Shown here one piece after another: positions 32,087-41,242 of a stretch of DNA of 64,000 bases. Made by a program: the position numbers and the translations under genes. The notes beneath the pieces were generated by a model that was not told where the DNA came from, searched no databases, and saw nothing but the letters and a program-made list of their open reading frames with translations. The first letter of the stretch is position 1. Every line of letters begins with the position of its first letter. The stretch lies in assembly GCF_001611795.1 (NCBI RefSeq), contig NZ_CP015098.1, positions 2,542,001-2,606,000 on the forward strand, written 5' to 3'. This DNA comes from Streptomyces qaidamensis (GTDB taxonomy: Bacteria; Actinomycetota; Actinomycetes; Streptomycetales; Streptomycetaceae).

Positions 32087-33613
32087 GTGACTGCTCTCAC
32101 TCTCAGCACCGCCGCGGCGCCCGGCCTGCGGGCCGACGCGATCGTGATCGGTGTCGCCAAGGGTGCCAAGGGGCCGGTCGTCGCACCGGGCGCCGAGGCC
32201 GTGGACAAGGCGTACGACGGCAGGCTGGCCGGCGTTCTGGAGACGCTCGGCGCCTCCGGCGGCGAGGGCGAGGTGACGAAGCTGCCGGCGCCGTCCGGCT
32301 TCAAGGCACCGCTCGTCCTGGCGGTCGGCCTGGGCCCGGTCCCGGAGAAGGACGCCGAGTACGGCACCGAGGCCCTGCGCAGGGCCGCCGGTGTCGCCGC
32401 CCGCGCCCTGGCCGGGTCCAAGAAGGCCGCCTTCGCGCTGCCGCTGGGCGACGCCGCCGACGCCGGCGCGATCGGGGAGGGCGCGCTGCTCGGCGCGTAC
32501 TCCTTCGACGCCTACAAGGACAACGGCAAGGACCCCAGGGCGAAGAACGGCAAGGCTCCCCTCGCCGAGGTCGCCCTGCTCGGCGGCAAGCCCCGCGACA
32601 AGGCGTACAAGGCCGCGGTCGAACGTGCCGTCGCCGTGTCCGAGGAGCTCAACCGCGCCCGCGACCTGGTCAACACCCCGCCGAACGACCTGAACCCCGA
32701 GTCGTTCGCCGCGATCGCCCAGGCCGCGGCCAAGGAGCACGGCATCAAGGTGCAGGTGCTCGACGAGAAGGCCCTGGTCAAGGGCGGATACGGCGGCATC
32801 CTCGGCGTCGGGGCCGGCTCGGCGGCGGGACCGCGCCTGGTGAAGCTGTCCTACACCTCCTCGAAGGCGAAGAAGCACCTCGCCCTCGTCGGCAAGGGCA
32901 TCACCTACGACTCGGGCGGCATCTCGCTGAAGCCGGCCGGTCACAACGAGACGATGAAGTGCGACATGAGCGGCGCCGCCTCGGTGTTCGCCGCGGTCGT
33001 CGCCGCCGCGCGTCTCGGCCTGGAGGTCAACGTCACCGGCTGGCTCGCCCTGGCCGAGAACATGCCCTCCGGTTCGGCGACCCGTCCGGGTGATGTGCTG
33101 CGGATGTACAGCGGCAAGACGGTGGAGGTGCTCAACACCGACGCCGAGGGCCGGCTGGTGCTCGCGGACGCGCTGTGGGCGGCGTCGCAGGAGAAGCCGG
33201 ACGCGATCGTGGACGTGGCGACGCTGACCGGGGCGATGGTGCTGGCGCTGGGCAACCGGACGTTCGGGATCATGGGCAACGACGACGCGTTCCGCGCCGC
33301 GCTGTGCGAGGCCGCCGAGGAGGTCGGGGAGCCGGCGTGGCCGATGCCGCTGCCGGAGCACCTGCGCAAGGGCATGGACTCGCCCACGGCCGACATCGCG
33401 AACATGGGTGAGCGGATGGGCGGCGGCCTGGTCGCCGGTCTCTTCCTGCGCGAGTTCGTGGGCGAGGGCATCACCTGGGCGCACCTGGACATCGCCGGCC
33501 CGGCCTTCAACGAGGGCGGGCCGTTCGGGTACACGCCGAAGGGTGGCACGGGGACGGCCGTGCGGACCCTGGTGCGGCTGGCCGAGCTGACCGCCGCGGG
33601 TGACCTCGGCTGA
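32087..33613 (+). CDS. pepA: Leucyl aminopeptidase (M17)
   Basis: 508 aa. M17 aminopeptidases remove N-terminal residues with two metal ions in a hexamer. The C-terminal catalytic half shows GKGITYDSGGISLKPAG with metal ligands Lys and Asp, MKCDMSGAASVFA, and the signature NTDAEGRLVLADAL with Asp and Glu ligands. Further features are VATLTGAMVLALG and DSPTADIANMG. The N-terminal macro-like domain is also present. GTG 32087 gives the expected N-terminus. A family 1 repeat follows the gene. Confidence 0.95.
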   Translation: MTALTLSTAAAPGLRADAIVIGVAKGAKGPVVAPGAEAVDKAYDGRLAGVLETLGASGGEGEVTKLPAPSGFKAPLVLAVGLGPVPEKDAEYGTEALRRAAGVAARALAGSKKAAFALPLGDAADAGAIGEGALLGAYSFDAYKDNGKDPRAKNGKAPLAEVALLGGKPRDKAYKAAVERAVAVSEELNRARDLVNTPPNDLNPESFAAIAQAAAKEHGIKVQVLDEKALVKGGYGGILGVGAGSAAGPRLVKLSYTSSKAKKHLALVGKGITYDSGGISLKPAGHNETMKCDMSGAASVFAAVVAAARLGLEVNVTGWLALAENMPSGSATRPGDVLRMYSGKTVEVLNTDAEGRLVLADALWAASQEKPDAIVDVATLTGAMVLALGNRTFGIMGNDDAFRAALCEAAEEVGEPAWPMPLPEHLRKGMDSPTADIANMGERMGGGLVAGLFLREFVGEGITWAHLDIAGPAFNEGGPFGYTPKGGTGTAVRTLVRLAELTAAGDLG

Positions 33614-33904
33614 GTCCGCCTCCTGGCTCGATCTCGCCGGTTGGGTGGCGAGTGCGGGGGCGTGGGGGTTGTTCGCGCAGTTCCCCGCGCCCCTTCGGGA
33701 CACCCGCCCCTTCGGGGACGTGGCTCATCTGAACGTGGGGCGTCTCACACAGCAGCCCGGCGTCTCTTTGTGTGTCGACAAGTGCGAAGATGGGGCTCGG
33801 CAGGACAGGGCCCCACCGAAGGGCCGAAGAACGAGCGGCCGGACACCAGCCGCCTGCCGGTCTCTGACGACCGGCTCACGGCGCACATGCATGGAGGACG
33901 TGAC
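33614..33904. other. Intergenic region pepA-lpd with family 1 repeat
   Basis: About 290 bp; no gene seen. The first half carries repeat family 1 copy 5 with a duplicated CGCCCCTTCGGG tail, the second half the lpd leader (TGTCGACAAGTGCGAAGAT around 33774). Confidence 0.5.
33675..33694 (+). repeat. Dispersed repeat family 1, copy 5 (exact core)
   Basis: GCGCAGTTCCCCGCGCCCCT after the full G-rich lead GTGCGGGGGCGTGGGGGTTG (33652-33671). The CCCCTTCGGG end is repeated at 33707-33716. Confidence 0.8.
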
Positions 33905-35293
33905 GTGGCGAACGACGCCAGCACCGTTTTCGACCTAGTGATCCTCGGCGGTGGCAGCGGTGGTTACGCCGCGGCCCTGCGCGGGGCGCAGCTGGGCCTG
34001 GACGTCGCCCTGATCGAGAAGGACAAGGTCGGCGGCACCTGCCTGCACCGGGGCTGCATCCCCACCAAGGCCCTGCTGCACGCGGGCGAGATCGCCGACC
34101 AGGCCCGCGAGAGCGAGCAGTTCGGTGTGAAGGCCTCCTTCGAGGGCATCGACATCGCCGGGGTCCACAAGTACAAGGACGGCGTGGTCGCGGGCCTGTA
34201 CAAGGGCCTGCAGGGGCTCGTCGCCTCCCGGAAGGTGACGTACATCGAGGGTGAGGGACGGCTGTCCTCCCCCACGTCCGTCGACGTGAACGGCCGCCGC
34301 GTCGAGGGCCGCCACATCCTGCTCGCGACCGGCTCCGTGCCGAAGTCGCTGCCCGGCCTGGACATCGACGGCAACCGGATCATCTCCTCCGACCACGCCC
34401 TCGTCCTGGACCGCGTGCCGAAGTCCGCGATCATCCTCGGCGGCGGTGTCATCGGCGTCGAGTTCGCCTCCGCGTGGAAGTCCTTCGGCACCGAGGTCAC
34501 GATCGTCGAGGGCCTGAAGCACCTCGTCCCGGTCGAGGACGAGAACTCCTCCAAGCTCCTGGAGCGCGCGTTCCGCAAGCGCGGCATCAAGTTCAACCTG
34601 GGCACCTTCTTCCAGAAGGCCGAGTACACCCAGGACGGCGTCAAGGTCACCCTCGCCGACGGCAAGGAGTTCGAGGCCGAGGTCCTGCTGGTCGCCATCG
34701 GCCGCGGCCCGGTCTCCCAGGGCCTGGGCTACGAGGAGCAGGGCGTCGCGATGGACCGCGGCTACGTCCTGGTCGACGAGTACATGCGCACGAACGTGCC
34801 GACCATCTCCGCCGTCGGTGACCTCGTCCCGACCCTCCAGCTCGCGCACGTCGGCTTCGCCGAGGGCATCCTGGTGGCGGAGCGCCTGGCCGGTCTGAAG
34901 ACCGTTCCGATCGACTACGACGGTGTCCCGCGGGTGACGTACTGCCACCCGGAGGTCGCCTCCGTGGGTATCACCGAGGCCAAGGCCAAGGAGATCTACG
35001 GCGCGGACAAGGTCGTCGCTCTGAAGTACAACCTCGCGGGCAACGGCAGGAGCAAGATCCTGAACACCGCGGGCGAGATCAAGCTCGTCCAGGTCAAGGA
35101 CGGTGCCGTCGTCGGCGTCCACATGGTCGGCGACCGCATGGGCGAGCAGGTCGGCGAAGCCCAGCTGATCTACAACTGGGAGGCGCTGCCCGCCGAGGTC
35201 GCGCAGCTCATCCACGCCCACCCGACCCAGAGCGAGGCGCTCGGCGAGGCCCACCTGGCCCTGGCCGGCAAGCCCCTCCACGCGCACGACTGA
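33905..35293 (+). CDS. lpdA: Dihydrolipoyl dehydrogenase (E3)
   Basis: 462 aa. E3 reoxidises dihydrolipoyl groups of 2-oxoacid dehydrogenase complexes using FAD and NAD+. FAD site VILGGGSGGYAAALRG; redox disulfide GGTCLHRGCIPTKALLH; NAD site AIILGGGVIGVEFASAW; FAD motif TISAVGDLV; and the C-terminal His-Glu pair in LIHAHPTQSEALGEA. GTG 33905 has GGAGGA (33893-33898) at 6 nt; the long in-frame extension upstream is non-coding. sucB follows after 63 nt. Confidence 0.96.
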   Translation: MANDASTVFDLVILGGGSGGYAAALRGAQLGLDVALIEKDKVGGTCLHRGCIPTKALLHAGEIADQARESEQFGVKASFEGIDIAGVHKYKDGVVAGLYKGLQGLVASRKVTYIEGEGRLSSPTSVDVNGRRVEGRHILLATGSVPKSLPGLDIDGNRIISSDHALVLDRVPKSAIILGGGVIGVEFASAWKSFGTEVTIVEGLKHLVPVEDENSSKLLERAFRKRGIKFNLGTFFQKAEYTQDGVKVTLADGKEFEAEVLLVAIGRGPVSQGLGYEEQGVAMDRGYVLVDEYMRTNVPTISAVGDLVPTLQLAHVGFAEGILVAERLAGLKTVPIDYDGVPRVTYCHPEVASVGITEAKAKEIYGADKVVALKYNLAGNGRSKILNTAGEIKLVQVKDGAVVGVHMVGDRMGEQVGEAQLIYNWEALPAEVAQLIHAHPTQSEALGEAHLALAGKPLHAHD

Positions 35294-35356
35294 CCCCTCG
35301 GTCGACGAACGCGACGACACAGACTTCCGCACTTTCCGTAAGGAGCAACCGAAACC

Positions 35357-37171
35357 ATGGCGGTTTCCGTAACCCTTCCGGCGCTCGGCGAGAGCGTCAC
35401 CGAGGGCACTGTCACCCGCTGGCTGAAGGCCGAGGGCGAGCGCGTCGAGGCCGACGAGCCGCTGCTCGAGGTGTCGACCGACAAGGTCGACACCGAGATT
35501 CCTTCGCCCGCCGCCGGTGTCCTGGCCTCCATCAAGGTCGCCGAAGACGAGACGGTCGAGGTCGGCGCAGAGCTGGCCCTGATCGACGACGGCAGCGGCG
35601 CGCCCGCCGCCGCCCCGGCCCCCGCCGCGGAGCAGGTCGCCGAGCCGGCCCCCGAGCCGGCTCCGGCCGCCCCGTCCACCGAGCAGGCCGCCCCGGCGCC
35701 CGCTCCCACCGCCGACGCCGCCGCCGGCGGCGGCTCCGCCGAGGGCACGGACGTCGTCCTGCCCGCGCTCGGCGAGTCCGTCACCGAGGGCACCGTCACC
35801 CGCTGGCTGAAGTCGGTCGGTGACAGCGTCGAGGCCGACGAGCCGCTGCTGGAGGTGTCGACGGACAAGGTCGACACCGAGATCCCCGCCCCCACCTCCG
35901 GCACGCTGCTGGAGATCGTGGTCGGCGAGGACGAGACGGCCGAGGTCGGCGCCAAGCTCGCCGTCATCGGCGAGGCGGGCGCCGCTCCGGCCGCCGCCCC
36001 CGCGCAGGAGGCCCCGGCGCAGCCCGAGCCCGCCCAGGCCCCGGCCGCCCCGGCGCAGCCCGAGCCCGCCCAGGCTCCGGCGCCGCAGCAGGCCGCTCCG
36101 GCCCCGCAGGCCCCGTCGGCCCCGGCCCCGCAGCAGCAGGTCACCCCGGCTCCCGAGCCGGCCCCGGCCGCTCCTGCTCCCGCCCCGGCTCCGGCCCAGG
36201 CCCCGGCCGCTCCGGCCGCCGCCAAGCCGGCCGACGACGGCGCCTACGTCACCCCGCTGGTGCGCAAGCTCGCCGCCGAGAACGGCGTCGACCTGGCCGG
36301 CGTCAAGGGCACCGGCGTCGGCGGCCGGATCCGCAAGCAGGACGTCATCGCCGCCGCCGAGGCCGCGAAGGCCGCCACCGCCGCCCCGGCTCCGGCCGCG
36401 GCCGCCGCTCCGGCGGCCGGCAAGAAGGCCCCGGCACTGGAGGCCTCCCCGCTGCGTGGCCAGACCATCAAGATGCCGCGGATCCGCAAGGTCATCGGCG
36501 ACAACATGGTCAAGGCCCTGCACGAGCAGGCCCAGCTGTCCTCGGTCGTCGAGGTCGACGTCACGCGTCTGATGAAGCTGCGCGCCCGTGCCAAGGACGC
36601 GTTCGCGTCGCGTGAGGGCGTCAAGCTCTCCCCGATGCCGTTCTTCGTCAAGGCCGCGGCCCAGGCGCTGAAGGCGCACGCGCCGGTCAACGCCAAGATC
36701 AACGAGGCCGAGGGGACCATCACCTACTTCGACACCGAGAACATCGGTATCGCGGTGGACTCCGAGAAGGGCCTGATGACCCCGGTCATCAAGAACGCCG
36801 GTGACCTCAACCTCGCCGGTATCGCCAAGGCCACGGCCGACCTGGCGGGCAAGGTCCGCGCCAACAAGATCACCCCGGACGAGCTGTCCGGCGCGACCTT
36901 CACCATCTCCAACACCGGGTCGCGCGGCGCGCTCTTCGACACGATCATCGTGCCGCCGGGCCAGGTCGCGATCCTCGGCATCGGCGCGACGGTCAAGCGC
37001 CCGGCCGTCATCGAGACGGAGGAGGGCACGGTCATCGGCGTCCGCGACATGACGTACCTGACCCTGTCCTACGACCACCGCCTGGTGGACGGCGCCGACG
37101 CGGCCCGTTACCTGACGGCGGTCAAGGCCATCCTGGAGGCAGGCGAGTTCGAGGTCGAGCTCGGCCTCTGA
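35357..37171 (+). CDS. sucB: 2-oxoglutarate dehydrogenase E2, dihydrolipoamide succinyltransferase with two lipoyl domains
   Basis: 604 aa. Two lipoyl domains (about 1-80 and 130-210), each with the lipoylated Lys in [10 protein letters not shown], are separated by Ala/Pro-rich swinging-arm linkers. A peripheral-subunit-binding domain ([20 protein letters not shown]) and the catalytic domain follow, with the active-site motif [15 protein letters not shown]. In actinobacteria this E2 can serve both pyruvate and 2-oxoglutarate dehydrogenases, which suits its position between lpd and aceE. ATG 35357 has GTAAGGAG upstream. A strong terminator follows. LipA and LipB, encoded at 52-54 kb, attach its cofactor. 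Confidence 0.95.
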   Translation: MAVSVTLPALGESVTEGTVTRWLKAEGERVEADEPLLEVSTDKVDTEIPSPAAGVLASIKVAEDETVEVGAELALIDDGSGAPAAAPAPAAEQVAEPAPEPAPAAPSTEQAAPAPAPTADAAAGGGSAEGTDVVLPALGESVTEGTVTRWLKSVGDSVEADEPLLEVSTDKVDTEIPAPTSGTLLEIVVGEDETAEVGAKLAVIGEAGAAPAAAPAQEAPAQPEPAQAPAAPAQPEPAQAPAPQQAAPAPQAPSAPAPQQQVTPAPEPAPAAPAPAPAPAQAPAAPAAAKPADDGAYVTPLVRKLAAENGVDLAGVKGTGVGGRIRKQDVIAAAEAAKAATAAPAPAAAAAPAAGKKAPALEASPLRGQTIKMPRIRKVIGDNMVKALHEQAQLSSVVEVDVTRLMKLRARAKDAFASREGVKLSPMPFFVKAAAQALKAHAPVNAKINEAEGTITYFDTENIGIAVDSEKGLMTPVIKNAGDLNLAGIAKATADLAGKVRANKITPDELSGATFTISNTGSRGALFDTIIVPPGQVAILGIGATVKRPAVIETEEGTVIGVRDMTYLTLSYDHRLVDGADAARYLTAVKAILEAGEFEVELGL

Positions 37172-37196
37172 CCTCCATCGCCGGTACGGCTGCACG

Positions 37197-37231
37197 GTGC
37201 CCCCGCTCGGATCATCTCCGAGCGGGGGCAC
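37197..37231 (+). terminator. Terminator after sucB
   Basis: Perfect 15-bp arms GTGCCCCCGCTCGGA (37197-37211) and TCCGAGCGGGGGCAC (37217-37231), loop TCATC, followed by TTTGCTT. Confidence 0.92.
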
Positions 37232-37238
37232 TTTGCTT

Positions 37239-37285
37239 GGGGGCACGGGGCTGTATCGATGTGCGGCTCCGCCGCGTGGGCGCGA
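37239..37285 (-). repeat. Dispersed repeat family 2, copy 1
   Basis: 47-bp element starting GGGGGCACGGGGCTGTATCG and ending CCGCGTGGGCGCGA. It matches the reverse complement of 50259-50305 at 45 of 47 positions. It contains the short self-complementary GCGGCTCCGCCGC. It lies between the sucB terminator and gntR. Confidence 0.85.
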
Positions 37286-37394
37286 GCGGCCACACAACAG
37301 TCAGCCGAACGACAAGCCACACCCCCCGTGTAAGTCTCGTCTCACCTGCACCAAGACACCCCCACCCGCCCCGCCCGCGGAGCGAACCGGCCGT

Positions 37395-37411
37395 ATTGTC
37401 TAAACGTCAAT
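37395..37411. promoter_or_regulatory. Possible promoter/operator of the gntR gene
   Basis: ATTG(N9)CAAT, with a -10-like TATTGT at 37394-37399, ends 18 nt before the gntR ATG. The arms are short, so this is a weak call for autoregulation. Confidence 0.3.
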
Positions 37412-37429
37412 CCCGCGTAAGGAGCCCTC

Positions 37430-38053
37430 ATGACCGCGCCCGTCATCCACTCGCTCCGCGAGCAGATCCGCGAGCACATCCTGGAGGGGATCATCAGCGG
37501 ACGCTGGCAGCCGGGCGAGCGGATCGTCGAGCGCCGGATCGCCACCGAGCTGGAGGTCAGCCAGACCCCGGTCCGCGAGGCCCTGCGCGAGCTGGAGTCG
37601 CTGCGCCTGATCGAGTCCGCTCCGAACAAGGGCGTGCGCGTCCGCAACCTCACGGCCGCCGACCTGGAGGAGAGCTACCCGGTCCGGGCCGGTCTGGAGG
37701 CCATCGCCGCCGAGCTGGCCGCCCAGGGCCTCGCGGAGGACTGCTCGGCCCTGGAGCCCCACGTCAGCGCCCTGTACGAGGCCGACCGCGTCTCCGACGG
37801 CACGGCCCAGGTCCGCCACACCGTCGCCTTCCACCGCGAACTCGTGCGCGCCGCGGGCAACTCCGTCCTGCTGCACACCTGGGAAGGCCTCGGCATCGAG
37901 GTGTTCACGGCCCTGTCGATCCGCTGGCTGGGCACCCAGCAGCAGTCGTACGCGGAGGAGCACGAGGAGCTCGTCGCCGCGTTCAAGCGCCGCGACCCCC
38001 GTATCGCCGAGCTCGTGAAGGCCCACGTGCTGGGCTGCGCGCCCCGGGCGTGA
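37430..38053 (+). CDS. GntR-family (FadR/FCD subfamily) transcriptional regulator
   Basis: 207 aa. N-terminal winged helix-turn-helix: IREHILEGIISGRWQPGERI, ELEVSQTPVREALRELE and LIESAPNKGVRVRNLT. The C-terminal all-helical FCD domain (about 85-207) has metal/ligand-type residues in HTVAFHRELVRAAGN and HEELVAAFKRRD. ATG 37430 has AAGGAG at 6 nt. Between sucB and aceE it is well placed to control pyruvate/2-oxoglutarate dehydrogenase genes in the manner of PdhR; that role is inferred. A perfect palindrome lies between it and aceE. Confidence 0.9.
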   Translation: MTAPVIHSLREQIREHILEGIISGRWQPGERIVERRIATELEVSQTPVREALRELESLRLIESAPNKGVRVRNLTAADLEESYPVRAGLEAIAAELAAQGLAEDCSALEPHVSALYEADRVSDGTAQVRHTVAFHRELVRAAGNSVLLHTWEGLGIEVFTALSIRWLGTQQQSYAEEHEELVAAFKRRDPRIAELVKAHVLGCAPRA

Positions 38054-38184
38054 CACCCGAGCACACCCTCGCTCAAACGCCTCCGACCTGCGAAAACCGC
38101 TCAAAGGCCAGTCACCGCGTGCCACCGCCGAAGGCACCCCGTGCCTATTTTCTCGTGATCAAGAGGTTTTGCCCCTCAACCCTT

Positions 38185-38201
38185 TGATCGATCATCGATC
38201 A
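38185..38201. promoter_or_regulatory. Perfect 17-bp palindrome upstream of aceE (candidate GntR operator)
   Basis: TGATCGAT C ATCGATCA, perfect 8-bp arms around one base, 119 bp before the aceE ATG and 131 bp after the GntR stop. It is AT-rich against its surroundings. Its size and symmetry suit a FadR-type dimer. Confidence 0.7.
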
Positions 38202-38320
38202 GCGGGTTACAGTCGCCGACGGGCTTCCACCAGAGCCTCACGCCCTGTCCTGCCAAAGACAAAGGGCACCCCCGATCCCCTTATGTGAGGGACCCCCCTT
38301 CGACTGAGGAAGGCGGCGAC

Positions 38321-41023
38321 ATGACCGACCCCAACGCCATCCAGCCGAGCGAGCTCGACCAGCTCCCCGACCGGGACCCTGAGGAGACCGCCGAATGGCA
38401 GGCCTCCCTGGACGCGGTCACCAAGGCTGCCGGGCCGCACCGTGCCGCATACCTGATGCGCCGCACGCTGGAGCGCGCCGAGGGCGCCGGCATCGCGCTG
38501 CCGAAGCTCCTCGAAACCGACTACGTCAACTCCATCCCCACCTCCGCCGAGCCGGCCGTGCCCGGGGACGAGGCGATGGAGCAGCGGATCACCGCGTGGA
38601 ACCGCTGGAACGCGGCCGCGATGGTGACCCGGGGCAGCAAGTACGGCGTCGGCGGCCACATCGCCACCTTCGCCTCCGCCGCCTGGCTGTACGAGACGGG
38701 CTTCAACCACTTCTTCAAGGGCAAAGAGACCGACGGCTCCGGCGACCAGCTCTACATCCAGGGCCACGCCTCCCCCGGCATCTACGCCCGCGCGTTCCTC
38801 GACGGCCGTCTGAACGAGGAGCAGCTCGACAACTTCCGCCGCGAGTCGGGCGGCAACGGCCTGCCTTCCTACCCGCACCCGCGGCGGCTGCCCTGGCTGT
38901 GGGAGTTCCCGACGGTCTCCATGGGTCTCGGCCCGCTGTCGGCGATCTACCAGGCCCGCTTCAACCGCTACCTGGCCAACCGCGGCATCAAGGACACCGC
39001 CGGTTCGCACGTGTGGGCGTTCCTCGGTGACGGCGAGATGGACGAGCCCGAGTCGACGGCGGCCCTCGCGCTGGCGGCCCGTGAGGAGCTGGACAACCTC
39101 ACGTTCGTCATCAACTGCAACCTCCAGCGCCTCGACGGCCCGGTCCGCGCCAACTTCAAGATCGTGCAGGAGCTGGAGGCCCAGTTCCGCGGCGCCGGCT
39201 GGAACGTGATCAAGACGCTGTGGGGCACGGCCTGGGACGAGCTGTTCCAGCTGGACACCACGGGCGCGCTCGTACGCCGTCTGCGTCAGGTACCGGACGC
39301 GCAGATCCAGACGTACCAGACCCGCGACGCCGCCTATATCCGCCAGGACTTCTTCGGCGGGGACCCGGCGCTCGTGGAGATGGCGAAGCTGCTGAGCGAC
39401 GACAAGATCCTGGAGTGCTTCCACCTCTCGCGCGGTGGTCACGAGGCCCGCAAGGTGTTCGCCGCGTACAAGGCGGCCGTCGAGCACAAGGGCGCGCCGA
39501 CCGTGATCCTGGCCCAGACGGTCAAGGGCCACACCCTCGGTGAGGGCTTCGCGTCGAAGAACGCCAACCACCAGATGAAGAAGCTCTCGGTGGACGAGTT
39601 CAAGAACATGCGCGACCTGCTGGAGCTGCCGATCAAGGACAGCGACTTCGTCGACGGCGTGGTCCCCTACGGCCACCCGGGCGCCGACTCCCCCGAGGTC
39701 CGCTACCTCCAGGAGCGGCGTGCCGCCCTCGGCGGTCCGGCCCCGGCCCGTCGCGTGCACCCGGTCGCGCCGCTGCCCGCCCCGGCGGAGAAGGCGTTCG
39801 CGTCCTTCGACAAGGGCTCCGGTGCGCAGAACGTGGCGACGACGATGGCGTTCGTCCGCCTGGTGAAGGACCTGGTCCGCGACAAGGAGACCGGCAAGCG
39901 CTGGGTGCCGATCGTCCCGGACGAGGCGCGCACCTTCGGTATGGAGTCGCTGTTCCCCTCGCTCGGCATCTACTCGCCGAAGGGCCAGACGTACGAGCCG
40001 GTCGACCGCGACCAGCTGATGTACTACAAGGAGGCCAAGAACGGCCAGATCCTAAACGAGGGGATCACCGAGGCCGGTTCGATGGCCGACTTCATCGCCG
40101 CCTCGACGTCGTACGCGACGCACGGCGAGACGATGATCCCGTTCTACATCTTCTACTCGATGTTCGGCTGGCAGCGCACGGCCGACCAGATGTGGCAGCT
40201 CGGCGACCAGCTCGGCCGCGGCTTCCTCGTCGGCGCCACGGCCGGCCGTACGACGCTGACGGGCGAGGGCCTGCAGCACGCCGACGGCCACTCCCCCGTG
40301 ATCGCGGCGACCAACCCGGCGGCGCTGTCGTACGACCCGGCGTTCGCGTACGAGGTCGCGGCCATCGTCAAGGAGGGTCTGCGCCGGATGTACGGCGAGG
40401 CGGCCCCGGGCGAGGACCAGGACGTCTTCTACTACCTGACCGTCTACAACGAGCCGATGCCGCAGCCCGCGAAGCCGTCCGTCCCCGGTGTCGACGAGGG
40501 CATCGTCAAGGGCCTGTACCGCTTCAACACGGCGGAGTCCGCGGGCATCACGCCCCCGGCCAACGCCCCGCGGATCCAGCTGCTCGGCTCCGGTACGGCG
40601 ATCCACTGGGCGCTCAAGGCCCAGCGGCTGCTCGCCGAGGAGTGGGGCGTGGCGGCCGACGTGTGGTCCGCGACGTCCTGGAGCGAGCTGCGCCGGGACG
40701 CCCTGGAGGCGGACGAGGCGCTGCTGCGCGGCGAGGAGCGGGTGCCGTTCGTGCGGCAGGCGCTCCAGGGTGCCGAGGGCCCGGTGCTGGCGGTCTCCGA
40801 CTACATGCGCCAGGTCCCGGACCAGATCGCGCAGTGGGTCGAGCAGGACTGGTCCTCGCTGGGCGCCGACGGGTTCGGTCTGTCGGACACCCGTGAGGCG
40901 GCCCGCCGCCACTTCGGCGTGGACGCCGAGTCGATCGTCGTCGCGGCCCTGGCCCAGCTCGCCAAGCGCGGCGAGGTGCAGGCGACGGCCGTGAAGGAAG
41001 CGCGCGCGAAGTACGGTCTGTAG
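38321..41023 (+). CDS. aceE: Pyruvate dehydrogenase E1, homodimeric type
   Basis: 900 aa, the usual size for the single-chain E1 that decarboxylates pyruvate with thiamine diphosphate and acetylates the E2 lipoyl arm. Early features are [19 protein letters not shown] and [19 protein letters not shown]. The ThDP/Mg motif is [15 protein letters not shown] to [16 protein letters not shown]. The transketolase-like central domain has [20 protein letters not shown] and [23 protein letters not shown] 38321 has GAGGAAGG upstream and starts [14 protein letters not shown]. It is probably controlled by the neighbouring GntR protein; its E2 partner is likely SucB or another E2 elsewhere. Confidence 0.96.
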   Translation: MTDPNAIQPSELDQLPDRDPEETAEWQASLDAVTKAAGPHRAAYLMRRTLERAEGAGIALPKLLETDYVNSIPTSAEPAVPGDEAMEQRITAWNRWNAAAMVTRGSKYGVGGHIATFASAAWLYETGFNHFFKGKETDGSGDQLYIQGHASPGIYARAFLDGRLNEEQLDNFRRESGGNGLPSYPHPRRLPWLWEFPTVSMGLGPLSAIYQARFNRYLANRGIKDTAGSHVWAFLGDGEMDEPESTAALALAAREELDNLTFVINCNLQRLDGPVRANFKIVQELEAQFRGAGWNVIKTLWGTAWDELFQLDTTGALVRRLRQVPDAQIQTYQTRDAAYIRQDFFGGDPALVEMAKLLSDDKILECFHLSRGGHEARKVFAAYKAAVEHKGAPTVILAQTVKGHTLGEGFASKNANHQMKKLSVDEFKNMRDLLELPIKDSDFVDGVVPYGHPGADSPEVRYLQERRAALGGPAPARRVHPVAPLPAPAEKAFASFDKGSGAQNVATTMAFVRLVKDLVRDKETGKRWVPIVPDEARTFGMESLFPSLGIYSPKGQTYEPVDRDQLMYYKEAKNGQILNEGITEAGSMADFIAASTSYATHGETMIPFYIFYSMFGWQRTADQMWQLGDQLGRGFLVGATAGRTTLTGEGLQHADGHSPVIAATNPAALSYDPAFAYEVAAIVKEGLRRMYGEAAPGEDQDVFYYLTVYNEPMPQPAKPSVPGVDEGIVKGLYRFNTAESAGITPPANAPRIQLLGSGTAIHWALKAQRLLAEEWGVAADVWSATSWSELRRDALEADEALLRGEERVPFVRQALQGAEGPVLAVSDYMRQVPDQIAQWVEQDWSSLGADGFGLSDTREAARRHFGVDAESIVVAALAQLAKRGEVQATAVKEARAKYGL

Positions 41024-41042
41024 GGACTCTGCAGGGACGACG

Positions 41043-41085
41043 AAGCGGTCGCCGCCTCCAGTTGTCCGGGAGCCGGCGGCCGCTT
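41043..41085. terminator. Terminator after aceE
   Basis: 12-bp arms AAGCGGTCGCCG (41043-41054) and CGGCGGCCGCTT (41074-41085), with one G-U pair and a 19-nt loop, between aceE and the convergent metS-like gene. Confidence 0.6.
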
Positions 41086-41101
41086 GTGTGGTACCCGGAC
41101 G

Positions 41102-41242
41102 CTACTCGGCGTGCGGGTGCGTCGCCTCCTCCGCGGACGGTCCCGGGTCGGGGTGGCGGCGGAGCTGGACGATGGCCAGTCCCAGACCGCCCCAGACGAT
41201 GAGGATCGCGATGATCATCATGATGACGGCGCCGCCGGACAT
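41102..41242 (-). CDS. metS: Methionine/alanine import NSS transporter small subunit (MetS-like)
   Basis: 46 aa. One membrane helix (AVIMMIIAILIVWGGLGLAI) with a short charged C-terminus (QLRRHPDPGPSAEEATHPHA). Small subunits of this kind accompany MetP-type NSS transporters in actinobacteria and are needed for methionine/alanine uptake in Corynebacterium. ATG 41242 shares one base with the stop codon of the large subunit (TGATG), so the two are coupled. Confidence 0.87.
   Translation of the reverse strand: MSGGAVIMMIIAILIVWGGLGLAIVQLRRHPDPGPSAEEATHPHAE

Noticed and set aside
33935..37297. 1120-codon minus-strand frame opposite lpd and sucB
   Set aside because: Gly/Arg/Leu low complexity produced by the Ala/Pro-rich linkers of sucB.
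38054..38320. Small gene between gntR and aceE
   Set aside because: No frame with a start and ribosome site; the region is promoter-like and holds the palindrome.
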